38,338 bases of DNA from positions 1 to 38,338 of the forward strand of contig DATBDZ010000096.1 of the NCBI GenBank assembly GCA_036276235.1, given 5' to 3'. Source of the stretch: JANWHF01 sp036276235. Its GTDB lineage: Bacteria > Planctomycetota > Phycisphaerae > Tepidisphaerales > Tepidisphaeraceae. The notes under the pieces were generated by a model. It was not told where the DNA came from, made no database searches, and saw only the letters and a list, made by a program, of their open reading frames with translations. Both the position numbers and the translations under genes were made by a program. Below, piece after piece: positions 31,424 through 38,338 of the stretch. Positions within the stretch are counted from its first letter, which is position 1, and each line of letters opens with the position of its first letter.

Positions 31424-32869
31424 ATGCGAATTCAGTTCTGCGGAGCGGACCGGACTGTTACGGGATCGAGTCATCTGCTTGAAATCAATGGCTTGCGGGT
31501 CTTCCTGGACATGGGCCTTTACCAGGGCCCGCGCGATTTGGCTCGGGAGCTCAATGGCCGCTTCCCTGCCGATGTGAAGTCGGCGGACGCGATCATCCTT
31601 TCGCATGGCCATCTCGATCATTGCGGCAAGCTGCCCGCCGCCGTCAGGCAGGGGTTTGCGGGGCCGATTTATTGCACCGCCGCCACGGGCGAGGTCGCCC
31701 GGATCGTCATGGAAGACGCGGCTCGCATTCAGTTGGAAGATGCCGAGTATCTGAATCGCCGCGCTCGAACGCCCGATGATCCGCCGGTGACCGCGCTGTA
31801 TGGGCCCTCCGATATTCCGGCGGTGCTGAAGCTTTTCAAGCGCGTGAACTACGCGCAGCGCGTCGATCTTGGCAAAGGCGTCGGCTTCACCTTCTTCGAC
31901 GCTGGCCACATTCTCGGGTCGGCGTATGTGCTCGTGGATTGGCAGGAAGCCAGCCGCGCGCGGACGTTGCTGTTTACCGCCGACGTGGGCCGATACAACT
32001 CGCCGATCCTTCGCGATCCGCAGCCGCTCCCCGGCCCGGTCGATCAGATCATCACCGAGAGCACGTACGGCAACGTCTCGCACGGCCCGATCGAACAAGT
32101 CGAGCCGCAACTGCTCGACGCCGTCAACTTCTGCATTCAGCATCGCAGTCGGCTGATCATTCCGTCCTTCGCTGTCGGCCGCACGCAGACGATGCTCTGG
32201 TATCTCGAGAAATTCATCCATGAGAAGAAGATCCCGCAGATTCCGATTTTCGTGGACAGCCCGATGGGCGTGGAAGTCAGCAAAGTGCACACGCAATTCC
32301 CCGACTACTATGACGACCAGACGCGCGACCTGATCGGCAAGGGAGGCCTCTTCGGCCTTTCGCGCATCACGTTTGCCTGCTCGAGCCAGGAGAGCAAACA
32401 GATTAACAACGTGAGCGGCGCCTGCGCGATCATCGCGTCCAGTCCCACCTGCGAATTCGGCCGCGTCTTGCATCATCTTGAGCGCAGCGTGGAGAACCCA
32501 AATGACATGGTCCTCTTCGTCGGCTGGATTCCGCCGCAGACATTGGGAAGAAAGATTCAGGACCGCCAGCCGCGCGTACGGATTTACGATCGCATGTACG
32601 ACTTGCGTTGCCAGGTCCGCACCATCCACGGCTTAAGCGCCCACGCCGACGGCGACGAACTGCTCCGCTTCCTCAAACCCACGCTCGTCGCACAAACCGA
32701 AGCCTACGTAGTACACGGAGAGATCGATCAAGCCGAAGCCTTCGCCCAAAGATTGATCGCAGCGGGAGTAGGCAGAGCCAGCGTGCCGGCGATGGAAAGC
32801 TCAGTGGTCGCATATGGAGCGGCGCAGGTTGTGAAGGAAGCGCAGCCACGGGCGTCAGATCAGGATTGA
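31424..32869 (+). CDS. MBL-fold metallohydrolase with beta-CASP/RNA-specificity domain
   Basis: 481 residues. A Ysh1/CPSF73-like nuclease of the kind found across bacteria. Motifs in order: QFCGADRTVTGSSHLLEING, motif 2 SHGHLDHCGKLP, the His of DAGHILGSAYV, RTLLFTADVGRY, TESTYGN, the beta-CASP segment (VGRTQTMLWYLEKFI; CAIIASSPTCEFGRVLHHL), and the final GLSAHADGDELLRFLKP. All metal-site residues seem present, so an active RNA endo/exonuclease is expected. It begins 241 bp from the divergent ppdK start, just after the heptamer pair. Confidence 0.94.
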   Translation: MRIQFCGADRTVTGSSHLLEINGLRVFLDMGLYQGPRDLARELNGRFPADVKSADAIILSHGHLDHCGKLPAAVRQGFAGPIYCTAATGEVARIVMEDAARIQLEDAEYLNRRARTPDDPPVTALYGPSDIPAVLKLFKRVNYAQRVDLGKGVGFTFFDAGHILGSAYVLVDWQEASRARTLLFTADVGRYNSPILRDPQPLPGPVDQIITESTYGNVSHGPIEQVEPQLLDAVNFCIQHRSRLIIPSFAVGRTQTMLWYLEKFIHEKKIPQIPIFVDSPMGVEVSKVHTQFPDYYDDQTRDLIGKGGLFGLSRITFACSSQESKQINNVSGACAIIASSPTCEFGRVLHHLERSVENPNDMVLFVGWIPPQTLGRKIQDRQPRVRIYDRMYDLRCQVRTIHGLSAHADGDELLRFLKPTLVAQTEAYVVHGEIDQAEAFAQRLIAAGVGRASVPAMESSVVAYGAAQVVKEAQPRASDQD

Positions 32870-34159
32870 GTTTCGATGACGTGGTCGATCGGGTGATTTC
32901 GTTTCGACGCATCCCGATCCGCGAAGCCGGCAAGCGGCGGAGGGATTCGATCTTCTCCCATTCCGCCACTCGCCGGCTTCGCGAACCCTCCCTTCGCCTT
33001 GGTCGATGCATCGTTTTTCACCGGATTTCGCACCATTCGGTTGCATCTGCGAGGGTTGCACGTTGCATTGTTATCTCAGCGGTGCCCGAATAATTCACGC
33101 CGCATATGAACACGGATAATCGCCGATCAGATCTCTGGGCGGCTGCCTCGGCCGGCGACGAAACAAAGTGAATCAAATTTTAAATCATTCGGTTTCATGT
33201 ACTCCCGTTGCATGTTTCACTGCCCTGCTTCAAAGGAGATGTAAGCCGCAGATGCACACGACTCGGTCCTTCTTCCTTGCGCACCATTCTTCAACATTTG
33301 GCGCAACATCTTGAGGTTGCGGAGAATTAAGCCGCGGAGATCGCAAAGAGCGCAGAGACGCGCGCGAACTCCGAGCAGGTCTCTGTGTTCTCAGTGGTCT
33401 GGGCGGCGAACTTTTGTGCGTTTAAAACAAAAATCGCTATAACTTTCTGTCTGTCAGCGCGATTCTCCATGTTGCGCTCGTGATTGAGCCGCACGAGGTC
33501 AGACGGCGCATCGGCTCCCGCGCCATCCTCAATCCTCAATTCTCCATCCTCGAATTCGTGGTCAGTCTGTCGAACAGCGTCACCCGCCGACACCGCCGCT
33601 CCGTGGGTCCGACCGCGCCATTTGGCTTCCCCAAACCGCGCCCCCAAATCCGCGGCGGCGCGGCGTCAGACTCGTCCGCAAGCCGCCCCCTCGCGCCGCT
33701 CTGCCACGGCGTGGACAGGCGGACTATCGCTTCTGATGCAGCACCTAAACGCGCGCTATCGGCGCAACCACGCCGGGTTGAAGCGGCGCGGGTGAAGTCC
33801 GTTTCGCCGAAGACCCCGACCGCCGCGCCGGCCCGGATTCTCCAAGAGTGCCTTTCTTTCCAACGCCCATGGAACTTCGCCGCTTCGAGGCCGGCTGGCT
33901 TCGTGCGCAATATTGGCAAGCCGAGCGATGCGGGTTGCCGTCGCCACTGAATCCTTGGGGTGGGTGCGCGAGTCGGACCACAGGCTCATTCGCCCCTGAT
34001 CGACCCATGGGCCCTTTTACCCTTCCCCATGCCGCTACCGATTTCCAGTATTCGACAACAAAAAAAGATGACGGGCTGTGGGAACCGGTGGGTCATCGCC
34101 GATAAGATTTGATGGTATTTGATTCTACTTCGAGTAGCCTGAGAGGAGAGAGACAGACA
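32870..34159. other. 1.3-kb spacer rich in repeat fragments, no supported gene
   Basis: Contains a hairpin at 32920-32983 (arms CGCGAAGCCGGC and GCCGGCTTCGCG), pieces of GCCGCAGATGnACACG repeats near 33100 and 33247, a GCAAAGAGCGCAGAGACGC stretch near 33340-33360 and a CCTCAAT heptamer run at 33528-33553. The open frames on both strands between 33480 and 34100 are compositionally driven and lack protein features. It may include decayed genes. Confidence 0.5.
32920..32983. repeat. Hairpin downstream of the MBL gene
   Basis: Twelve-bp perfect arms with a partly paired interior (GCGGCGGA against TTCCGCCA). It follows the stop codon by 50 bp. Without a T-run it is more like a dispersed palindrome than a classical terminator. 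Confidence 0.6.
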
Positions 34160-34849
34160 ATGGTAGCGAGCGCGACAGACTTTCTTGGCATCGGCATGTA
34201 CACCCCGGCGGAAGCCGCGATGTACGCGCGGATTACGCCGCAGACCATGAGCCGGTGGGTCCACGGAGACAAACGGTTCGAGGCTGCTATTCGCGCTCAA
34301 GTGCCAGAGGCCGACGAGAAGACGATAACTTTCCTCGATTTCGTACAGACGCTGGCAGTTCGCGCAATTCGTGAACAGAAGACTGTTCCGCTTCAAAAGA
34401 TCAGGCAGGCAATCGATTTTTGCGCAGAGCGCGGAATCCAATACCCATTTGCAAGATCACACCGCACCTACTGGTGGGACGGATCAATTCATTTGGATGT
34501 GGAGGGATATGGGCTACTGCAGGTGAGTGGGAAGCAGCGCGGCCAACTTGCAATGAAACCAATTGTGGAAATGTACTTGGCGGAATTGACGTTTAATTCA
34601 GATGGTTTGGCACGCGAGTACATGGCTTACGAAGCCCGTCAGGTCAAGATCGTCATGCGGCCAGAGTATCGATTCGGGGAGCCGTTTGTGGAATCTTGCG
34701 GTCACACCGCATGGACTCTTTGGCAAGCCTGCCTGTCAGAAGGCAGCGCAAAAGCAGCAGCCGGCGCCTACGGAGTTACAGAAGACGAAGCCTTCGTAGC
34801 TTTCAAATACATTGACTCTATTCGACCCCCCACAAACGCCGCCGCCTGA
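34160..34849 (+). CDS. HTH-DUF433 antitoxin-like protein
   Basis: 229 residues. The N-terminal winged/MerR-like helix-turn-helix (MYTPAEAAMYARITPQTMSR, WVHGD) is followed by a helical middle (FVQTLAVRAIREQKTVPLQK) and a C-terminal DUF433 domain (IVMRPEYRFGEPFVESCGHT, AYGVTEDEAFVAFKYI). Such HTH-DUF433 proteins are the antitoxin and autoregulator partners of PIN-like toxins. The ATG at 34160 has GAGGAGAG upstream; a TTG/ATG start at 34109-34112 is also open. It overlaps the PIN-like gene by 38 bp. Confidence 0.85.
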   Translation: MVASATDFLGIGMYTPAEAAMYARITPQTMSRWVHGDKRFEAAIRAQVPEADEKTITFLDFVQTLAVRAIREQKTVPLQKIRQAIDFCAERGIQYPFARSHRTYWWDGSIHLDVEGYGLLQVSGKQRGQLAMKPIVEMYLAELTFNSDGLAREYMAYEARQVKIVMRPEYRFGEPFVESCGHTAWTLWQACLSEGSAKAAAGAYGVTEDEAFVAFKYIDSIRPPTNAAA

Positions 34850-35318
34850 AAAACAGCTCGTATTATTTCTCGACGAGTGCGTTCCGCGGGCTATTGGTGC
34901 ACGCTTGATAGAGTTCCTCGGCGATCGGCCCGAGCAACCCCAGGCGAGGCACGCGCTGGAATTTTTCAAGCAGGGTAGCGGTGATGACCGCGATTGGGCT
35001 CGTATCGTAAAGGAAAACGGATGGTTCCCGATCACTGCCGATCGTGGTATGAGCAACAAAGGGGAAAAGTTGCCACGGATCCTTAAAGAGCTCGGAATTG
35101 TGCACGTGTCTTTTAGCGGGGCGGTAAACCGCCTGCCGGTAAGGGATAAGGTGCTTGCTCTTGCTGCGTGTTGGCTCGACATCGTAGACGTGTGGCGTCG
35201 GCAAGTCGGCTGCGCACATCGCCTTTGTCTGACTGCGGACGGCAAAGGTTTTAGACTGGTTGATGTGGAAGCGCGCCGACGACGCCCACCGGAAGAGGGT
35301 GGTACCAAAGGTCCGTGA
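34812..35318 (+). CDS. PIN-like domain toxin
   Basis: 168 residues from a TTG start inside the preceding gene. The core reads LVLFLDECVPRAIGARLIEF, then DDRDWARIVKENGWFPITAD and RGM: acidic residues Asp21/Glu22, Asp58/Asp59 and Asp77 in the arrangement of DUF5615/PIN-8-like RNases. Family members cleave RNA when their antitoxin is lost. The C-terminal Arg-rich tail (EARRRRPPEEGG) is not part of the domain. No SD is visible, so coupling to the overlapping antitoxin gene is the likely translation mode. Confidence 0.82.
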   Translation: MTLFDPPQTPPPEKQLVLFLDECVPRAIGARLIEFLGDRPEQPQARHALEFFKQGSGDDRDWARIVKENGWFPITADRGMSNKGEKLPRILKELGIVHVSFSGAVNRLPVRDKVLALAACWLDIVDVWRRQVGCAHRLCLTADGKGFRLVDVEARRRRPPEEGGTKGP

Positions 35319-35400
35319 CTTATCGCAAACTTGCAGCGGTGCCGTCCACAGGCGATAATTCGGGCGAATGGGGACACTTCTATCTAGACGAGCGTGGCGG

Positions 35401-38094
35401 ATGAATTCGCATTTCGGCGGTTCGTTTCAGCGCGCCAAGCGACAACGCCATCTGCAATCCGTGCAGGCGCTGGAAAATCGAGCGTTTCTCAGCGCTGTTG
35501 TTGTAAACACGGTGCTCGACGGGCTATTCCCGCCAAATACCGGCATCGTGAGCCTGCGCAATGCAATCGCGACAGCAAATGCAAGTACAAGCCCAACGAC
35601 GGTCACGTTTGATCCGAGTGTCTTTGCTGCACGCCAAACAATTGTGCTGAATGGCAGCCAGCTTGAGCTCAGCAATACAGCGTGGCCCACAACGGTTACT
35701 TGTCCCAGCGCCGGCGTCACCGTGAGCGGAAACAATGCCAGCCGAGTGTTCCTAATTGACACTAATGTGGTCGTGAACATTTCAGGGATCACGATTACGC
35801 AAGGGAAGAGCCAGAGTAACGGCGGAGGGATTTCTAACAACGGAACACTGAGCCTGTCGAATTCGGTCCTGACCGGCAACAGCTACGTTGGGCAAACCGG
35901 TGGGTTCGTGGGAGGCGGAGCGATAGCTAACACTGGCGCATTATCGCTTTATAACGACACTGTTTCCGCCAACACCTCGACATTCAACGGCGGCGGCATT
36001 GATATCTTGTCCGGGACAGGAAACGTTGCGAACGTCACATTTTCGGCTAATTCCTCATCGGCCGATGGTGCCGCGATTGCAAACAATGGCACCGTGGCTC
36101 TGGTCAATGTTACCATGTTCGGAAATTCAAATTTTGCTGACGGGGGCGGCATTGCGAATTTCGGCAAAGCGAGTCTCTTCAATAACACGGTGGTCGGAAA
36201 CACCGTAGCCGGCGGTAAGGGCGGTGGCGGAATTGCTAATTTCAATACTTCGGCCGGTACATTTGCCGTTGTGAATAGTGTCGTGGCGGGAAATCGAATC
36301 ACGGGCGGGCCTAGCTTGGCTCCTGACGCTTACGGGCAGTTTACATCCTCCGGTTCAAACCTGGTAAGCGAAATTGATGGCAGCGGAGGTTGGACTGCGA
36401 CCGACCGAACCGGGACGCAGTTCCAGCCATACGATGCGAAGCTCGGTCCACTCTCAAGCAATGGGGGCTCAACTCAGACATTGTTGCCGCTCTCCGGCAG
36501 CCCTGCGATCGATCATGGCTCAAATGCTTCTATTCCCGCAGGCATTACTTCTGACCAGCGCGGATTTCCGCGCCTCGCGAACGGCATCGTGGATATTGGA
36601 GCCGTCGAATATCAGATTCCAAACGCACCGACGGGCGTCACTGCAATTCCGACCAGCGGCCAGATTACGCTGAATTGGAACGCCGTTGCGAATGCGGCCA
36701 GCTACAGCATTTATCGAGGAACAGCGCCGGGCGCAGAATTACCGACGCCGATCGCTACTGGCCTGACAAATCCAAACTTTAACGATGCGCCTCTCACAAA
36801 CGGGCAGATTTATTATTATTTCGTGACGGCAAGCGACGCCGAGGGTGAAAGCCCGCACAGCGATGAAGTCTCTGCAACGGCTGGCGTGCCCGTTACCGCA
36901 ACGGGCGCTTCACTCATTTTGATGATTGACGCTGACGGGCACCGCCTTGACGTGACCACCGACGGAACAACCAATAAGTATTTCCTGTCGCAAATCGGCG
37001 CTATCACGATCAATGGCGCTAACACGGGCAGCACGCTAACAATCGATGAGACAGGCGGCGCGGTCCCCAGCCTCCGCTACGTCGGCGGCGCGGGCACGGA
37101 TCAGGTGAACATTCTTGGTGCTGGCGCTGGTGATAGTTTAGCCTTGGCCGGATCTTCAATCACATTCGGGCCGGCTACTTTTTCACTTCAAAATGTTGAA
37201 GGCGTGACATACACCGACAACGGCGGCAACAACACCGTGTCCATGGCTGGATCGATTCCGCTCACGCTCAATATGGGAATCGGAAGCGACACGCTGACCG
37301 TGGCGGCCGGCTCAAACGCAATCGTCAATTTCGGAGCTTCCAACGGCGATCTCACGATCAACGGCAACGGCAACACGCTTCTGATCATCGGGACGGGCAA
37401 CCCCACCATCGTTTTCGCGAGCGACAAATCCGGCGGCGGCTCGACCGGCTCCATCGCCGGCACTGTCTTCAACGACACCAACGCCAATGGCCGGCAGGAT
37501 TCTGGTGAGGCGGGGATCGTTGGCCGCAGGGTGTTTCTTGATTTGAACCGTAACGGGCGGCTGGATGCGAATGAGCCGCATGTGGTGACGGCGGCGGATG
37601 GGTCGTACCAGTTCACCGGGCTGGCGGCGATGGATTACCTCGTCCGCGAAACCACCGTCGGCGGGTGGCGGCCTACGACTGTCACTTCGTATGGTGTTTC
37701 GCTTTCGGCAGCACAGGTCCCTTCGACAGGCTTAGGGCAGGCGATCGTCAACCGTAATTTCGGGACGACCAATCTCTCCCGAATTTCGGGGTTTGTTTTT
37801 AATGACAAGAACGCCAACGGCAAGCGCGACGCCGGCGAGGCGGCGTTGGCGAATCGTGTTGTCTATATCGACGCCAACAACAACGGCAAGCTCGATGCCG
37901 GCGAGCGGCGGGCGCTTTCGGCCGCCGATGGAAGGTTTTCTTTTGACGGCTTGAGCGCGGGGAATTACGTGATCCGCGAAGTCGCGCCGGCTGGGTGGGC
38001 GAATGTCGCCGGCGAGGATCGGATATCTGTAAAGCTGAAGCCCGCCGTGGTGTCGAGCGCGTTGGCGCTGGGACAGCGGAAGAACGGTCAGTGA
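35401..38094 (+). CDS. Large exported beta-helix protein with LEPR-like motif, Fn3 and SdrD-B-like domains
   Basis: 897 residues. The N-terminus RHLQSVQALENRAFLSA (about 16-32) is a variant of the planctomycetal LEPR-x-LLSA motif, which suggests export by the route used for such proteins. A parallel beta-helix (about 40-320) with GGGISNNGTLSL, GGGIDILSGTGNV, GGGIANFGKASL repeats follows. Next come a choice-of-anchor-Q-like segment (LGPLSSNGGSTQTLLPLSGS, GIVDIGAVEY), one Fn3 domain (about 416-505), a Gly/Asn-rich region, and two SdrD-B-like repeats (VFNDTNANGRQDSGEAG near 685; FVFNDKNANGKRDAGEA near 795) with calcium-type Asp/Asn ladders. No C-terminal anchor. An ATG at 35368 adds 11 residues. 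Probably a surface or matrix protein. Confidence 0.88.
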   Translation: MNSHFGGSFQRAKRQRHLQSVQALENRAFLSAVVVNTVLDGLFPPNTGIVSLRNAIATANASTSPTTVTFDPSVFAARQTIVLNGSQLELSNTAWPTTVTCPSAGVTVSGNNASRVFLIDTNVVVNISGITITQGKSQSNGGGISNNGTLSLSNSVLTGNSYVGQTGGFVGGGAIANTGALSLYNDTVSANTSTFNGGGIDILSGTGNVANVTFSANSSSADGAAIANNGTVALVNVTMFGNSNFADGGGIANFGKASLFNNTVVGNTVAGGKGGGGIANFNTSAGTFAVVNSVVAGNRITGGPSLAPDAYGQFTSSGSNLVSEIDGSGGWTATDRTGTQFQPYDAKLGPLSSNGGSTQTLLPLSGSPAIDHGSNASIPAGITSDQRGFPRLANGIVDIGAVEYQIPNAPTGVTAIPTSGQITLNWNAVANAASYSIYRGTAPGAELPTPIATGLTNPNFNDAPLTNGQIYYYFVTASDAEGESPHSDEVSATAGVPVTATGASLILMIDADGHRLDVTTDGTTNKYFLSQIGAITINGANTGSTLTIDETGGAVPSLRYVGGAGTDQVNILGAGAGDSLALAGSSITFGPATFSLQNVEGVTYTDNGGNNTVSMAGSIPLTLNMGIGSDTLTVAAGSNAIVNFGASNGDLTINGNGNTLLIIGTGNPTIVFASDKSGGGSTGSIAGTVFNDTNANGRQDSGEAGIVGRRVFLDLNRNGRLDANEPHVVTAADGSYQFTGLAAMDYLVRETTVGGWRPTTVTSYGVSLSAAQVPSTGLGQAIVNRNFGTTNLSRISGFVFNDKNANGKRDAGEAALANRVVYIDANNNGKLDAGERRALSAADGRFSFDGLSAGNYVIREVAPAGWANVAGEDRISVKLKPAVVSSALALGQRKNGQ

Positions 38095-38158
38095 GGTTGT
38101 GAGAGTGCCGGGTTGTGCGATGAAAGCGGGGCGCGTCTTGATCCGGCATATGACGAAA

Positions 38159-38205
38159 GTGGATCGAGGACAGCACAGACCATTTCTGCGCTATCCTCGA
38201 TCCAC
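38159..38205. terminator. Hairpin between convergent genes
   Basis: GTGGATCGAGGA (38159-38170) and its exact complement (38194-38205) close a 23-base interior. It lies between the beta-helix gene and the convergent small gene and could serve both, though the T-content after the stem is low. Confidence 0.55.
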
Positions 38206-38241
38206 AATTCTCGTCTTCAAATACTGCGGCGCGGCCGCGCC

Positions 38242-38316
38242 TTACTTCTTCGGCGTCTTCTTGTCCTGCTTGGGTTTCTTTACTTCTTTTTTGCGGACTT
38301 TGTTTCCTTTGCCCAT
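38242..38316 (-). CDS. 24-residue lysine-rich protein
   Basis: A very short gene: ATG at 38314-38316 with AAGGAG seven bases upstream, reading MGKGNKVRKKEVKKPKQ and ending TPKK before TAA. Eleven of 24 residues are Lys. The MGKGN..KKE..KKPK pattern resembles a widespread group of tiny basic bacterial proteins of unknown role. The strong ribosome binding site and family-like N-terminus argue it is real despite its size. Confidence 0.7.
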   Translation of the reverse strand: MGKGNKVRKKEVKKPKQDKKTPKK

Positions 38317-38338
38317 GATCGAACTCCTTCGTTGTTGC

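Noticed and set aside
33480..34105. Several open frames on both strands upstream of the DUF433 gene
   Set aside because: They are Pro/Arg/Ser-rich without motifs, overlap each other and translate repeat words.

Overview
The window looks like chromosomal DNA of a planctomycete, probably from the Phycisphaerae side of the phylum. The support is: G+C-rich codon use; two secreted-type proteins with the planctomycetal LEPR-like N-terminal motif (near 6650 and 35470); a DUF4175-like giant next to a terpenoid-cyclase-fold protein; a housekeeping gene order glmU-prs-rplY-pth-rpsF-ssb-rplI-dnaB; and intergenic spaces filled with short palindromic and heptameric repeats. The phylum call is an inference from gene content; no rRNA is present.

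Layout. 1-6.1 kb (minus): a partial TPR protein, a secreted SGNH hydrolase, a secreted toroid (squalene/prenyltransferase-fold) protein and a large DUF4175-like membrane protein. 6.6-7.8 kb (plus): a CARDB-repeat protein with a CFI-box-like tail, whose best start is followed by an in-frame TAG. 7.8-9.0 kb: repeat-rich spacer. 9.0-18.2 kb (minus): a translation/replication supercluster, read tRNA-Gln, glmU-like, prs, four-helix-bundle protein, rplY, pth, rpsF, ssb, rplI, dnaB. It joins two blocks familiar from other bacteria (glmU-prs-ctc-pth and rpsF-ssb-rpsR-rplI-dnaB) but lacks rpsR. DnaB carries an intein in its Walker A motif with the residues of a class 3 intein. 18.7-20.6 kb (minus): SppA signal peptide peptidase. 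20.9-21.9 kb (plus): two related small secreted proteins.

22-28.2 kb is accessory in character: a TPR protein, a Uma2/PD-(D/E)XK protein, and a tightly coupled four-gene operon in which an SMC/Rad50-type ATPase is split. The Walker A half with a terminal CxxC hook and the signature/Walker B half are separate genes, with an Mre11/SbcD-like phosphoesterase and a 96-residue coiled-coil protein between them. On the other strand follow two overlapping genes, a ParB-like-fold protein and a DUF6896-like protein, resembling a toxin/immunity pair. 28.4-32.9 kb: pyruvate phosphate dikinase and a beta-CASP metallo-beta-lactamase RNA-processing protein. 34.1-35.3 kb: a HTH/DUF433 antitoxin-like gene overlapping a PIN-like toxin gene. 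35.4-38.1 kb: a large exported parallel-beta-helix protein with Fn3 and SdrD-B-like domains. 38.2-38.3 kb: a 24-residue lysine-rich protein.

Two things stand out. One is the split Rad50/Mre11-like operon (24.1-27.2 kb), which I cannot match to a described system. The other is a genome-wide-looking habit of placing inverted pairs of 7-bp tandem repeats between genes: at least nine places here, each with its own heptamer word, several of them inside the ribosomal cluster.
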